Shown here one piece after another: positions 11,105 to 21,062 of a stretch of 64,000 nucleotides of DNA. Under the pieces are notes generated by a model, which worked only from the letters and a program-made list of their open reading frames with translations, was not told the origin of the DNA and ran no database searches. Location: positions 2,666,001 to 2,730,000 of the forward strand of contig CP155566.1 of NCBI GenBank assembly GCA_039696685.1. Reading direction: 5' to 3'. The position numbers and the translations under genes are program-made. Position 1 is the first letter of the stretch, and every line of letters starts with the position of its first letter. Origin of the DNA: Vibrio sp. CDRSL-10 TSBA (GTDB lineage Bacteria; Pseudomonadota; Gammaproteobacteria; Enterobacterales; Vibrionaceae).

Positions 11105-11662
11105 TTATACTTCCATCAATTCTTTTTCTTTTGCTGCCAGCACTTCATCAATGCGTTTAACAGCAGCGTCAGTCAGTTTCTGAATTTCGTCCTGCGCTTT
11201 ATGATCTTCATCTTCAGAGATTTCTTTCTCTTTCAGCAGGGCTTTCAGATCCGCGTTCGCGTCACGACGAATGTTACGTACAGCAACACGACCGCCTTCA
11301 GCTTCACCACGTACGATTTTAACCAGATCACGACGACGCTCTTCAGTCAGTGGTGGCAGTGGTACACGGATTACCGTACCTGCTGACATTGGGTTCAGAC
11401 CCAGGTCAGACATCAGGATCGCTTTTTCGACTTTTGGCGTCAGCTCTTTGTCGAATACGGTGATTGCCAGAGTACGAGCATCTTCTGCTACGACGTTAGC
11501 AATTTGGTTAAGAGGCGTTGGTGCACCGTAGTACTCAACTGAGATGCCAGATAGCAGGCTTGGGTGCGCACGGCCAGTACGAACCTTACTCAGGTTGTTC
11601 TTTAGTGCTTCTACACTTTTGTCCATACGCTCTTGAGCGTCTTGTTTGATCTCATTAATCAC
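11105..11662 (-). CDS. frr: Ribosome recycling factor
   Basis: Frr splits post-termination ribosomes together with EF-G. The 185-residue length is exactly that of the family. Recognisable stretches are [20 protein letters not shown] near residue 13, [16 protein letters not shown] in the central domain, and the C-terminal helix [24 protein letters not shown] in part. The gene sits 39 bases after pyrH, the normal pyrH-frr pairing. Frame intact. Confidence 0.97.
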   Translation of the reverse strand: MINEIKQDAQERMDKSVEALKNNLSKVRTGRAHPSLLSGISVEYYGAPTPLNQIANVVAEDARTLAITVFDKELTPKVEKAILMSDLGLNPMSAGTVIRVPLPPLTEERRRDLVKIVRGEAEGGRVAVRNIRRDANADLKALLKEKEISEDEDHKAQDEIQKLTDAAVKRIDEVLAAKEKELMEV

Positions 11663-11701
11663 AATTTCACCTTAATTCTTATTTCATCTTGCCAGTGATT
11701 C

Positions 11702-12431
11702 TTAAGCGGAGGTAATCAAAGTACCTTCCGTCTCACCCATCACTACGCGGCGCAGAGCGCCAGGTTTGTTCATGTTGAAGACACGGATTGGCATCTTGTG
11801 GTCACGAGCCAGAGTAAATGCCGCCAAATCCATAACTTTCAATTCTTTCTCAAGTACATCGTTGTATGCGAGCTTATCATACAGCTGTGCGTCTGGGTTG
11901 GCTACCGGGTCTGCACTGTAAACGCCGTCGACTTTTGTCGCTTTGAGAACTATGTCCGCTTCAATTTCGATACCACGCAGACATGCAGCCGAATCAGTAG
12001 TAAAGAACGGGTTACCGGTACCTGCAGAGAAGATCACCACTCGGCCCTGACGCAGTTGGCTAATCGCATCTGCCCAGTTGTAGTCATCACACACACCGTT
12101 CAGAGGAATTGCTGACATTACGCGTGCGTTTACATAAGCACGGTGCAGTGCGTCACGCATTGCCAGACCATTCATTACTGTTGCCAACATGCCCATGTGG
12201 TCACCCACAACGCGGTTCATACCAGCTGCAGCCAGACCAGCACCACGGAACAGGTTACCGCCACCGATAACAACGCCAACCTGAACACCAAGTTCTACCA
12301 GTTCCTTGACCTCCTGCGCCATGCGATCAAGAAACGGTTGGATCGATACCAAAACCTTCTTCGCCTTGAAGCGCTTCACCGCTAAGTTTTAACAGAATAC
12401 GTTGATATGCTGGTTTAGGGTTCGTTGTCAT
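11702..12431 (-). CDS. pyrH: Uridylate kinase (apparent frameshift)
   Basis: PyrH phosphorylates UMP to UDP and is essential. The true start is the ATG at 12431, giving [20 protein letters not shown], which matches the family, rather than any internal start. [11 protein letters not shown] then runs into GAAAC 12331-12335 (mRNA ACCGTTTCTTGATC), where removing one T gives [17 protein letters not shown]. Further motifs are [13 protein letters not shown], the ATP-binding part, and [19 protein letters not shown] near the end. The corrected length is 242 residues. The same insertion type as its neighbours, here preceded by AA rather than CA. Confidence 0.95.
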
Positions 12432-12477
12432 GGACTTTACCTTCCAAAGAGAGTTCAAAGAGTTGTTTAACAGTCAT

Positions 12478-12506
12478 GATTGGAGGCCAGGTTAAGACCT
12501 CCAATC
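12478..12506 (-). repeat. Inverted repeat in the tsf-pyrH gap
   Basis: GATTGGAGG (12478-12486) and CCTCCAATC (12498-12506) are perfect nine-base arms around an eleven-base loop, without a T run. It lies between the tsf terminator and the pyrH start, so it would be in the pyrH leader if transcription starts upstream. Function not known. Confidence 0.6.
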
Positions 12507-12540
12507 ATCACGGCTAAACGAAATGCATGCCTAGTCGTGA

Positions 12541-12570
12541 AAAGACCGCAGCCTGGGCTACGGTCTTTAT
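12541..12570 (-). terminator. Intrinsic terminator after tsf
   Basis: GACCG(C)AGC (12545-12553) pairs with GCT(A)CGGTC (12558-12566) with one mismatch. On the minus strand it is followed by AGACCGTAGCC...GGTCTTTT, a T-run end, just downstream of tsf. Confidence 0.7.
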
Positions 12571-12590
12571 CTGAGCAGTCTCGAAAAGGA

Positions 12591-13433
12591 TTAACCTTTT
12601 TGAGCCATTGCTACTTCTTCAGCAAAGCTCAGCTCTTCTTTCTTCTCGATACCTTCGCCTACTTCCAGACGAACGAATGAAGTTACAGAAGCGCTTTTCT
12701 CTTTCAGAACTTCACCTACAGATTTCTTAGGTTCCATTACGAAAGGCTGGCCAGTCAGAGAAACTTCGCCAGTGAACTTACGCATACGGCCTTCAACCAT
12801 CTTCTCAGCGATTTCTTTAGGCTTGCCTTCGTTCATTGCGATTTCTACTTGAACTTCACGTTCTTTAGCAACAACGTCAGCTGGTACATCTTCTGGGTTC
12901 ACGTATTCTGGACGTGAAGCAGCAACGTGCATTGCAACGTGCTTCAGTGTTTCTGCGTCGCCTTCACCAGCAACAACAACACCGATTTTCTCACCGTGAC
13001 GGTAAGAAGCTAGAGCTACACCCTGTACGTACTGTACGCGACGGATGTTGATGTTTTCACCGATTTTAGCAACCAGTGCAACACGCTCTTCTTCGAATTT
13101 AGCTTGTAGCTCTTCAACAGATACTTTAGAAGCCAGTGCTTCTACAGCTACTTTCTCAGCGAATGCTGCGAAGTTTGCATCTTTTGCTACGAAGTCAGTT
13201 TGGCAGTTAACTTCAAGAAGAACCGCAACGCCTTCACCTTCTTTGATGATGATCGCGCCTTCAGCAGCAACGTTGCCTGCTTTTTTAGCAGCTTTAGCAG
13301 CGCCTGACTTACGCATGTTCTCGATCGCTAGCTCGATGTCACCGTTAGTTTCAACAAGCGCTTTCTTACATTCCATCATGCCTGCGCCAGTACGGTCGCG
13401 CAGTTCTTTAACTAGAGCAGCAGTAACAGCCAT
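12591..13433 (-). CDS. tsf: Elongation factor Ts
   Basis: EF-Ts exchanges GDP for GTP on EF-Tu. The 280-residue product has the N-terminal UBA-like region [20 protein letters not shown] followed by ECKKAL (EF-Ts signature 1), and [20 protein letters not shown], the EF-Tu contact segment. It lies downstream of rpsB with an attenuator in between, the universal bacterial arrangement. Codon use is highly biased, as expected for a translation factor. Frame intact. Confidence 0.98.
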   Translation of the reverse strand: MAVTAALVKELRDRTGAGMMECKKALVETNGDIELAIENMRKSGAAKAAKKAGNVAAEGAIIIKEGEGVAVLLEVNCQTDFVAKDANFAAFAEKVAVEALASKVSVEELQAKFEEERVALVAKIGENINIRRVQYVQGVALASYRHGEKIGVVVAGEGDAETLKHVAMHVAASRPEYVNPEDVPADVVAKEREVQVEIAMNEGKPKEIAEKMVEGRMRKFTGEVSLTGQPFVMEPKKSVGEVLKEKSASVTSFVRLEVGEGIEKKEELSFAEEVAMAQKG

Positions 13434-13463
13434 TCTCTATTCCTCAGTTGATTCTGGATGTGG

Positions 13464-13497
13464 TAAAAATTGGGGGCCTACGTTTTCGGCCCCCAAT
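13464..13497 (-). terminator. Attenuator between rpsB and tsf
   Basis: ATTGGGGGCC (13469-13478) pairs perfectly with GGCCCCCAAT (13488-13497), and on the minus strand the hairpin ends in TTTTT. It lies between rpsB and tsf, where a partial terminator sets the ratio of S2 to EF-Ts in related bacteria. Confidence 0.8.
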
Positions 13498-13568
13498 GCT
13501 AACTATAATAACTTAGCTTATGCTTCAGCTTTGTGGCACATAGAACTAAGTATTACTATGAGCAGCTA

Positions 13569-14297
13569 TTATTCAGCTTCTACGAAGTCGTCTTTGTCAG
13601 CAACAGCTGCAACGTCTTTGTTGCGGCCTTCAGTCAGAGATGCAGCAGCAGCGTTCAGGTACAGTTGAACAGCGCGGATTGCGTCGTCGTTACCTGGGAT
13701 GATGTAGTCGATGCCGTCTGGGCTAGAGTTAGTATCAACTACTGCAAATACTGGGATACCCAGGTTGTTTGCTTCTTTAACTGCGATGTGCTCGTGATCA
13801 GCGTCGATTACGAACAGAGCGTCTGGTAGACCGCCCATGTCTTTGATACCACCAAGAGACTTCTCTAGCTTCTCCATTTCACGAGTACGCATTAGAGCTT
13901 CTTTCTTGGTCAGCTTGTCGAAAGTACCGTCAGTAGATTGTACTTCCAGCTCTTTCAGACGCTTGATTGACTGGCGAACAGTTTTCCAGTTAGTCAGCAT
14001 ACCGCCCAACCAGCGGTTGTTAACGTAGTACTGGTTGCTAGCAATAGCAGCTTCTTTAACCGCTTCAGATGCAGCGCGCTTAGTACCTACGAAAAGAACT
14101 TTACCTTTTTTCTCGCCAACTTTAACCAGCTCAGACAGAGCTTCGTTGAACATAGGTACAGTTTTTTCCAGGTTGATGATGTGAACCTTGTTACGAGCGC
14201 CAAAGATGAATGGCTTCATTTTTGGGTTCCAGTAACGAGTCTGGTGACCGAAGTGAACACCAGCTTTCAGCATATCGCGCATTGATACAGTTGCCAT
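13569..14297 (-). CDS. rpsB: 30S ribosomal protein S2
   Basis: S2 is a late-assembling protein of the small ribosomal subunit. The start at 14297 gives [20 protein letters not shown], the invariant S2 N-terminus; an upstream in-frame start at 14330 would add 11 non-conserved residues. Motifs [20 protein letters not shown] and [12 protein letters not shown] are typical, and [19 protein letters not shown] holds the second S2 signature. It has 242 residues and an intact frame. A long structured leader precedes it (see separate entry). Confidence 0.98.
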   Translation of the reverse strand: MATVSMRDMLKAGVHFGHQTRYWNPKMKPFIFGARNKVHIINLEKTVPMFNEALSELVKVGEKKGKVLFVGTKRAASEAVKEAAIASNQYYVNNRWLGGMLTNWKTVRQSIKRLKELEVQSTDGTFDKLTKKEALMRTREMEKLEKSLGGIKDMGGLPDALFVIDADHEHIAVKEANNLGIPVFAVVDTNSSPDGIDYIIPGNDDAIRAVQLYLNAAAASLTEGRNKDVAAVADKDDFVEAE

Positions 14298-14465
14298 TAT
14301 ATAATCCTCTATGGGGTTAGGCCTCCACATCCCCCATGTTTCCGACCTCTCAGACTTACGCTGGAGGCACCCCGGATCATGTGTCGGAATGTGTGTGATT
14401 TAAAGTTAAATGTTAGTGGAATCGTATCTGTTTCGCCAAATGAAGAAATCAGACCGGGTTTCCGG
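14298..14465 (-). promoter_or_regulatory. rpsB leader, candidate S2 autoregulatory element
   Basis: The roughly 165-base leader carries GGGGTGCC, GGTCGGAAAC and GGGGGATG...CCTAACCCC blocks that can fold into stems next to the start. Gammaproteobacterial rpsB leaders are known to bind S2 and repress rpsB-tsf translation. The assignment here is by position and by these G-rich/C-rich pairs, not by alignment. Confidence 0.55.
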
Positions 14466-14470
14466 CGCGC

Positions 14471-14476
14471 TTTATA
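14471..14476 (-). promoter_or_regulatory. Likely rpsB -10 element with GC-rich discriminator
   Basis: Read on the minus strand, GGTATAAAGCGCGCC has a TATAAA -10 box followed by a GC-rich discriminator, typical of stringently controlled ribosomal promoters. I see no good -35 match, so the box is tentative. Confidence 0.45.
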
Positions 14477-14632
14477 CCATATTTTGCGCTCAGGTGGCTA
14501 GTAAAAAATCGGTCGGCCTCACAGCCGGACCTCGCTCGTCATGCCCGTTATCGCTCTCTTTTTGACACACGCGGCAGCCTGGTTAATGACAATTCAATCA
14601 CCTCTGATTCTCATTCTTACTTGACGGTATTG

Positions 14633-14660
14633 TTGCGCTTCCCTCTTCCACTGTTACAAT
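14633..14660 (+). promoter_or_regulatory. Candidate map promoter
   Basis: TTGCGC (14633-14638) and TACAAT (14655-14660) are separated by 16 bases and lie about 50 bases upstream of map. This is a moderate sigma-70 match in the 411-base gap between the divergent rpsB and map genes. Confidence 0.45.
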
Positions 14661-14708
14661 AGCCCGATTAGCACAATGTGTGTGCATAAGCGTTAGTAGA
14701 GAAAGCCG

Positions 14709-15552
14709 ATGTCTGTAATTATTAAAACTGCTGAAGAAATTGAAAAAATGCGCGTAGCCGGCCGTCTGGCGGCTGAGGTTCTGGAAATGATTGAACCTCA
14801 TGTTAAGGCGGGCGTAACGACCGAAGAAACTGGATCAGATCTGTCACAAGTACATCACTGAAGTTCAGGGCGCAATTCCGGCTCCTCTCAATTATCACGG
14901 TTTCCCTAAATCTATCTGTACGTCAATCAACCACATCGTCTGCCACGGCATCCCGGCAGAGCAAGACACTGCTTACGGCCAGATCACCCGCCCGGCAGTG
15001 CTGAAAGATGGCGATATCATGAACATCGACATCACAGTGATTAAAGATGGCTATCACGGTGATACCTCGAAGATGTTCCAGGTCGGTGAAGTTGCTCCGG
15101 CGGATAAGCGCCTGTGCCTGGTTGCGCAGGAATGTCTGTACCTGGCACTGAAAAAAGTCAAACCGGGTACACAACTGGGTGAGATTGGTACCGCGATTGA
15201 AAAACACATCAAGACCAACAACAAGAATAACCCGCGCCTGAAATTCTCTATCGTGCGTGATTACTGTGGCCACGGCATCGGTGCCGGCTTCCATGAAGAG
15301 CCACAAGTTGTGCACTACCGCAACAGCGACCGCACAGTGCTGCGCGAAGGAATGATTTTCACCATCGAGCCGATGATTAACGCCGGTAAGTTCGGCTGCC
15401 GTCTGGATGATGAAGATAACTGGACCGTTTACACCGCCGACGGCAAAAACTCGGCGCAGTGGGAACACACCATTCTGGTCACCGCAGACGGCTGCGAAAT
15501 CCTGACCCTGCGTGAGGAAGAGAGCATCCCACGCGTGTTCCACAACGCATAA
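14709..15552 (+). CDS. map: Methionine aminopeptidase (apparent frameshift)
   Basis: Map removes the initiator methionine from nascent proteins and is essential. The N-terminus MSVIIKTAEEIEKMRVAGRL is typical of type I enzymes. Metal ligands are visible: Asp in MNIDITVIKDGYHGDTSKMF (two), His in YCGHGIGAGFHEEP, Glu in FTIEPM and the last Glu in QWEHTILVT. The frame breaks at GAAAC 14826-14830. Removing one A changes TEETGSDL to TEELDQICHKYITEVQGA, joining to the conserved YHGFPKSICTSINHIVCHG. Corrected length 280 residues. It is divergent from rpsB, as usual. Confidence 0.95.
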
Positions 15553-15561
15553 CCCGCTTCT

Positions 15562-15588
15562 AATCCCTGCTTCGGCAGGGATTTTTTT
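15562..15588 (+). terminator. Intrinsic terminator after map
   Basis: AATCCCTGC (15562-15570) pairs perfectly with GCAGGGATT (15575-15583) around a stable TTCG tetraloop and ends in a run of T. Confidence 0.9.
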
Positions 15589-15692
15589 ATCCCCGGTTTC
15601 CGGCCCCACGCCTTGGCAGCTCTGACGTAATATCTTGAGGCCGCTGACCGTTATCTGATAAATTCAATCACAGTATGTATTGAAACATTTGC

Positions 15693-18331
15693 ATGGACGC
15701 ACTTATGCCCTATTTATCTCCTGTGAGCCTGAGCGAAGAACAACTGACCATCAGTGAACTGAAACAGCAGCTCGAACAGTTTGCCCAGTATCAGAAAGAC
15801 GAATTCCTCAGCCATCATCCGGTTGCCGATCTGGTTATCGGCCGTGCCGAATACATGGATCTGTTGCTCAACCGTTTATGGCGCCACTTCGGTTTTGATC
15901 AAATCGCAGAGATGAGCCTGGTGGCCGTGGGCGGTTACGGCCGCGGCGAGCTTCATCCGCTGTCCGATATCGATATTCTGGTGGTCTCCAGCCACAAGCT
16001 CCCCGACGACATCGCCGCCAAAATCAGCGAGTTCATCACCTTCTTATGGGATTTGCGTCTTGAAGTCGGTCATGCGGTACGTACCGTCTCTGAATGCGGC
16101 GATATCGGCCGCGAAGATCTCACCGTCGCCACTAACCTGCAGGAAGCACGTTTGCTGAGCGGCAGTGAAGAGACCTTCCACCGCCTGAAACTGGTTATCC
16201 ATTCAGAAAGCTTCTGGCCCAGTGAAACCTTTTACCGCGCCAAGATTCAGGAGCAGCGTGAGCGTCACGCACGCTACCACGACACCACCTACAATCTGGA
16301 AACCGGACATTAAATCAACGCCGGGCGGCCTGCGCGACATCCATACCCTGGGCTGGGTAGCGCGCCGCCACTTCGGGGCCAAGACGCTGTATGAAATGAG
16401 CACGTTTGGCTTTCTGACCGATGCGGAGTTTCGTGAACTGGTCGAGTGTCAGGACTTTCTGTGGCGGGTACGTTTTGCCCTCCATCTGGAGCTGAAACGC
16501 TACGACAACCGACTGACATTTGCCCATCAGGCTCAGGTCGCTGAACACCTGGGGTTCACCGGTGAACATAACCGTCCGGTCGAAATGATGATGAAAGAGT
16601 TCTACCGTACCCTGCGCCGGGTAGCTGAACTCAACAAAATGCTGCTTAAGCTGTTTGATCAGGCGATCCTCAATAACGGTGAAGAGTGCGAGCCGCAAAT
16701 CATCGACGATGACTTTCAGCGCCGCGGCAACCTGATTGAAGCGCGTAAACCGGCGCTGTTTCAGGCCCGTCCGGAAACCATTCTCGACATGTTCCTGCAT
16801 ATTGCCAATGACTCGAGCATAGAAGGTGTGTCACCACCGACCATGCGCCAGCTGCGCACGGCGCGTCGGCGTCTGAATAAGTTCCTGCACACTATTCCGG
16901 CGGCGCGGGAAAAATTCATGGAGCTGACCCGCCACCCCAATGCGCTGCATAAAGCCTTCAGCCTGATGCACAAACTGGGCGTACTGGCGGCTTACCTGCC
17001 GCAATGGAGCCAGATTGTCGGCCAGATGCAGTTCGATCTGTTCCACGTCTATACCGTCGATGAACACAGCATTCGCCTGCTCAAGCATATTCATGTCTTC
17101 TCTGACATGAAAAACCATGATAAACACCCGATTTGCTGTGAAGTTTACCCTAAAATCCAGAAAAAAGAGTTGTTAATCCTGGCAGCCATTTTCCATGACA
17201 TCGGTAAAGGCCGCGGCGGCGATCACTCTGAAATCGGCGCAGTTGAGGCCTACGACTTCTGTATTGAACACGGCTTGTCCAAACCGGAAGCTAAACTGGT
17301 TTCCTGGCTGGTACAAAACCACCTGCTGATGTCGGTCACCGCCCAGCGCCGCGACATCTACGATCCGGATGTGATTATCGAGTTTGCCAAAAAAGTACGC
17401 GATGAAGAGTACCTGGAATACCTGCTGTGTCTGACCGTAGCGGATATCTGTGCCACCAACCCGGAATTGTGGAACAGCTGGAAACGCACCCTGCTGGCCG
17501 AACTTTACTACTCAACCCAGCGCGCCCTGCGGCGCGGACTGGAAAACCCGGTCGACGTCCGCGACAGGATCCGTCACAACCAACAGATGGCCTCTGCCCT
17601 GCTGCGCAAAGAAGGCTTCAGTGCGCGTGAAATCGAGCTGTTGTGGCAACGTTTCAAAGCCGACTATTTCCTGCGTCACACTCATAAACAGATCGCCTGG
17701 CACGGCACACACCTGCTGCGTCTGGAAGATCACACTAAACCCATGGTGATGATCAGTAAAAAAGCACCGCGCGGCGGCAGCGAAATTTTTGTCTATACCA
17801 AAGACCAGCCAGCCCTGTTTGCCACTGTGGTGGCTGAGCTCGACCGGCGCAATCTCAGCGTCCATGACGCCCAGATTATGACCAGCAAAGACGGCTATGT
17901 ACTCGATACTTTTATGGTCCTGGATCAGAAACGGTAATGCGATTGAAGAAGCCAACCGCGAACCTTTAACCCAGCAACTGTTACAGGTACTGCAGGAAGG
18001 CCAGCGGCCTAAAATCCGCCCACGCCGTATTCCGCGTCAGTTACAACATTTTAAAGTCAAAACCCAGGTCGACTTTTTACCCACCAAGAGTAAAAAACGT
18101 ACCCTGATGGAGTTTGTCGCGCTCGATACGCCGGGATTACTGGCTACCGTCGGTGCCACCTTCTCCGAACTGAATCTTGATTTGCACGCGGCAAAAATCA
18201 CCACCATCGGCGAACGGGCAGAAGATTTATTCATTCTGACCGGCGCCCACGGCGGTAAACTGAGTGAGGAAGAAGAACAGACATTGCGTGAACATCTGGT
18301 AAGTAACGTCTCCGAACTTGCGCCGAATTAG
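15693..18331 (+). CDS. glnD: Bifunctional uridylyltransferase/uridylyl-removing enzyme GlnD (two apparent frameshifts)
   Basis: GlnD senses glutamine and adds or removes UMP on PII proteins, so controlling glutamine synthetase and nitrogen response. Domains in order: nucleotidyltransferase with GGYGRGELHPLSDIDILV near residue 90; HD hydrolase with FHDIGKGRGGDHSEIG near residue 510; two C-terminal ACT domains (GSEIFVYTKDQPALFATV and ALDTPGLLATVGATFSEL). Two breaks occur. At GAAAC 16299-16303, removing one A turns YNLETGH-stop into [20 protein letters not shown]; at GAAAC 17928-17932, VLDQKR-stop becomes VLDQNGNAIEEA. Corrected length 878 residues, normal for Vibrio. Confidence 0.95.
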
Positions 18332-18472
18332 GACAAACTCGCGGGAAGCGCGATCTTGCCCACAAGTTAGAGGTGTGGGTATAAAGTAAGCTATCTCAGT
18401 CAGTGACAGGCTGCTACATTATTAATAACCGTCTCACTGTTCACTATCGTACTGATAATAAAGAGGTCGCTT

Positions 18473-18853
18473 ATGTTTCCACACCTCACGGGTCTAGGAA
18501 TTTCCGAACCGACGCAAATTGAACGCTATTCGCTGCGCCAGGAGGCACACAAAGATGTCTTGAAAATCTATTTCAAGAAGCAGAAAGGCGAGCTGTTTGC
18601 CAAAAGTGTTAAGTTCAAATACCCACGCCAGGTTAAAAATGTCCTGGTCGACAGTGGCAGCCATCAGTACAAAGAGGTCACGGAAATCAACCGAAACCTG
18701 ACTCTGGTGATTGAAGAGCTCAACAAAGTGACCCGTCATGTCAGCGTGAGCACAACGGATACTAAACAGAAGATTCTCAACGACCTGCGCCACCTGGAAA
18801 AGGTGGTCGCAAGTAAGATTGCCGAGATTGAAGCCGATCTGGAAAAACTGTAA
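18473..18853 (+). CDS. yaeH: UPF0325 family protein YaeH
   Basis: The 126-residue protein matches my recollection of E. coli YaeH over its length: [18 protein letters not shown] at the N-terminus, [20 protein letters not shown] centrally, and [20 protein letters not shown] then EADLEKL at the end. The family has no assigned biochemical role. Sequence shows no signal peptide or membrane segment, and a helical charged C-terminus. It follows glnD as in enterobacteria, but the 141-base gap suggests its own promoter. Confidence 0.9.
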   Translation: MFPHLTGLGISEPTQIERYSLRQEAHKDVLKIYFKKQKGELFAKSVKFKYPRQVKNVLVDSGSHQYKEVTEINRNLTLVIEELNKVTRHVSVSTTDTKQKILNDLRHLEKVVASKIAEIEADLEKL

Positions 18854-18886
18854 CCGGCCTGCTCAGCAGTACGTTCACCGACCAAC

Positions 18887-18914
18887 AAAAAAGGTTCCTT
18901 CAGGAACCTTTTTT
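18887..18914. terminator. Bidirectional terminator between yaeH and pgpA
   Basis: AAAAAAGGTTCC and GGAACCTTTTTT are perfect 12-base arms around TTCA. It serves the convergent yaeH and pgpA genes. It contains both GTTC and GAAC, unaltered. Confidence 0.92.
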
Positions 18915-18917
18915 CGT

Positions 18918-19424
18918 TTAAACCAGCCACCCGGCCCAGTGCCCGACCAGCACCAGAGCAATCGCCGCCATCACACCGGCCACCAGATCATCGAGCATGA
19001 TGCCGAATCCGCCGTGAACCCGCTTATCAAGCCAGCCAATCGGCCAGGGTTTGACCATGTCAAAGAAGCGAAACAGCACAAAGCCAGTGACCAGCCAGCG
19101 CCAGTCCAGCACCGGTAACTGCATGACCGGTACCACCAGCATGGTGATCCAGAATCCGGCAAATTCATCCCACACAATGGAGCCGTGATCGTGCACCTGC
19201 ATGTCATCAGAAGTGACCTGACAGATTTTAATTCCAATCACAGAAGCGGCAACAATCACCACTACATACAGTGCCAGCGGCAGTTGTGCCAGCAGCAGAT
19301 AAAACGGCACCGATGCCAGAGTGCCCATCGTGCCTGGCACCACAGGCGACAGACCACTGCCGAACCCGGTAGCCAGCAGATGCCACGGATTATTCATATG
19401 TAAACGAGACTTGGGATTGGTCAT
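18918..19424 (-). CDS. pgpA: Phosphatidylglycerophosphatase A
   Basis: PgpA dephosphorylates phosphatidylglycerol phosphate at the inner membrane to give phosphatidylglycerol. The 168-residue product has the PgpA core: ATGFGSGLSPVVPGTMGTLA near residue 17, VWDEFAGFWITML with the acidic residues, and FRFFDMVKPWPIGWLD followed by GGFGIMLDDLVAG. About four membrane segments. Its start overlaps the thiL stop, and thiL-pgpA pairing is standard. Frame intact. Confidence 0.95.
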   Translation of the reverse strand: MTNPKSRLHMNNPWHLLATGFGSGLSPVVPGTMGTLASVPFYLLLAQLPLALYVVVIVAASVIGIKICQVTSDDMQVHDHGSIVWDEFAGFWITMLVVPVMQLPVLDWRWLVTGFVLFRFFDMVKPWPIGWLDKRVHGGFGIMLDDLVAGVMAAIALVLVGHWAGWLV

Positions 19425-20396
19425 TTTACTTCCTTGAAGTGATCATAGCCGCTCAGCGACCAATCTAGTTTCTGGCCGTTGTTCATCAGCTCAAACACAC
19501 CTTGCGGGCGAATCTGACCAATACAGGTCACTTTGGTGCCGCAGTGCGCCAACGCACTATTGAGCGTGCCCTTGTTTTGCTCAGGGACGGTGAAACACAA
19601 TTCGTACTCTTCGCCACTGGTCAGTGCATACTGCTGCGCAACCTGAATCGAAGGGGCAAACTGACGCAGTTTCTTTCGACATCGGCAGACAGTTGACATC
19701 CAGACTCACACCGACCTGTGACTGATGCAGAATATGCCCCAGGTCTGAAATCAGACCGTCCGAGATATCGATTGCTGCGGAAGCGAGGTTGAGCAGAGCC
19801 TGCCCGGCCAGAATGCGTGGAGTAGAGAGATAGTGGCGCTGCTCGAGCTCAGCGGCGAATGGTTCATGCCGTTTGGCGGGATCAAGAATCACATCCAGCC
19901 CCGCTTTGCTGTCACCCAGTTCACCGGTCACATACACCCAGTCACCGACTTTAGCCTGGTTACGCAGTAAGACTTTATCTTGCGGCACAAAGCCCTGAAC
20001 TGTCAGCGTAATGCTGAGCGGACCTTTGGTCGTGTCACCACCTATCAGCTGAATGTTGTAGTAATTGGCCAGCTCAAAGAACGCATTACAAAATGGTTCC
20101 AGCCAGGCTTCATCAATCTGCGGCAGAGTCAGCCCCATAGAAACCCAGGCCGGTGTCGCGCCCATCGCGGCTAAATCACTCAGGTTAGAGGCCAGTGCCT
20201 TATGCGCCACCCAGGCCGGATTGGCATCCGCCAGAAAGTGAGTACCAGCAACCAGGGTATCGGTGCTGATGGCAATACGCACGTTATCAGGTGCTTTGAC
20301 GATGGCGCAGTCGTCACCGAGAGTCAGGTGGACATCTTTGCGCTGCGCCTGACGGGCAGAAAAATACTTATCGATTAGGTTAAATTCACCAAACAT
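19421..20396 (-). CDS. thiL: Thiamine-monophosphate kinase (apparent frameshift)
   Basis: ThiL phosphorylates thiamine monophosphate to the active diphosphate. The start at 20396 (MFGEFNLIDKYF) is the conserved one; a longer in-frame extension would run through the 22-bp tandem repeat and is not protein-like. Motifs: GDDCAIV and ISTDTLVAGTHF (metal and ATP), IGGDTTKGP, and AAIDISDGLISDLGHI. The frame breaks at GTTTC 19669-19673 (mRNA AAAGAAACTG). Removing one A gives LPMSKELRQFAPSIQVAQQY. Corrected length 324 residues. The ribosome site is weak and an 18-bp palindrome sits 12 bases upstream. Confidence 0.93.
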
Positions 20397-20407
20397 CAGG
20401 AGTACCA

Positions 20408-20425
20408 AGTCTTGTCGACAAGACT
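20408..20425. repeat. Perfect 18-bp palindrome upstream of thiL
   Basis: AGTCTTGTCGACAAGACT equals its own reverse complement. It lies 12 bases upstream of the thiL start, where it could be an operator or fold over the ribosome site. No family assigned. Confidence 0.8.
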
Positions 20426-20435
20426 GAATTGACGA

Positions 20436-20548
20436 TAGAAAAAGACTAAACGAACTATATAGAAAGACCAAACGTACTAGACAGAAAGATTAAACGAACT
20501 GTGTAGAAAGACGAAATTTACTATATAGAAAACACGAAATTGACGATA
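20436..20548. repeat. Five imperfect 22-bp tandem repeats in the nusB-thiL gap
   Basis: Units begin at 20436, 20460, 20482, 20504 and 20526 (spacing 24, 22, 22, 22), each close to TAGAAAGACnAAACGnACTA. The array is bounded by two copies of AATTGACGATA at 20427-20437 and 20538-20548. There are no unique spacers, so it is not a CRISPR. It lies between the nusB terminator and thiL and would be in the thiL leader or promoter. Confidence 0.85.
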
Positions 20549-20549
20549 T

Positions 20550-20578
20550 AAAAAAGGTCAGCGATTGCTGACCTTTTC
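20550..20578 (-). terminator. Intrinsic terminator after nusB
   Basis: AAAAGGTCAGC (20552-20562) and GCTGACCTTTT (20567-20577) are perfect arms around GATT, just beyond the nusB stop, ending in T residues on the minus strand. Confidence 0.9.
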
Positions 20579-20591
20579 ATTGTAAAGCGAA

Positions 20592-21062
20592 TTACGATTT
20601 TTTGCGTACATGGGGTGCGGCTTTATCCAGCACACCATTCACAAATTTATGGCTGTCTTCTGCAGCGAAGACTTTAGCCAGTTCAATCGCTTCATTGATG
20701 ACCACTTTGTAAGGAACATCATCGCGGCGAGTCATTTCGTACATCGCCAGACGCAGCAACGCCAGCTCCATCATATCCAGATCCTGCATAGGACGAGATA
20801 CAAACGGGCGTAGTTTGCTGTCTAATTCAGTGTGGTTCAGAACAACCCCTGCGAGCAGGTCACGGAAGTATGCCACATCAGTTTCTGGCGCTGAAAGTGC
20901 AGGTTCTGCAGCATGATGCTCTTCTTCATCATACTTACCACTGGATAAAAATTGCTCTTCGATAGTCGCAACATTATCTTTAGTAATCTGCCACGAATAA
21001 ATAGCTTGTAGCGCAAACTGGCGTGCATTACGACGTGCGGCTGGTTTCACACTGGCCCCCAT
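20592..21062 (-). CDS. nusB: Transcription antitermination protein NusB
   Basis: NusB with S10 loads onto boxA RNA to prevent early termination, mainly in rRNA operons. The 156-residue product has the NusB start [20 protein letters not shown], the central [20 protein letters not shown], and the C-terminal [20 protein letters not shown] then [13 protein letters not shown]. It overlaps the last base of ribH, giving tight coupling. Frame intact. Confidence 0.97.
   Translation of the reverse strand: MGASVKPAARRNARQFALQAIYSWQITKDNVATIEEQFLSSGKYDEEEHHAAEPALSAPETDVAYFRDLLAGVVLNHTELDSKLRPFVSRPMQDLDMMELALLRLAMYEMTRRDDVPYKVVINEAIELAKVFAAEDSHKFVNGVLDKAAPHVRKKS

Noticed and set aside
14923..15609. 228-codon minus-strand frame opposite map
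   Set aside because: Antisense to conserved map, no family features.
20397..20471. N-terminal extension of thiL through the tandem repeat
   Set aside because: It would be translated repeat sequence with no conservation, whereas MFGEFNLIDKYF is the family start.
20436..20548. CRISPR array
   Set aside because: The units are contiguous 22-mers without unique spacers, and no cas genes are nearby.
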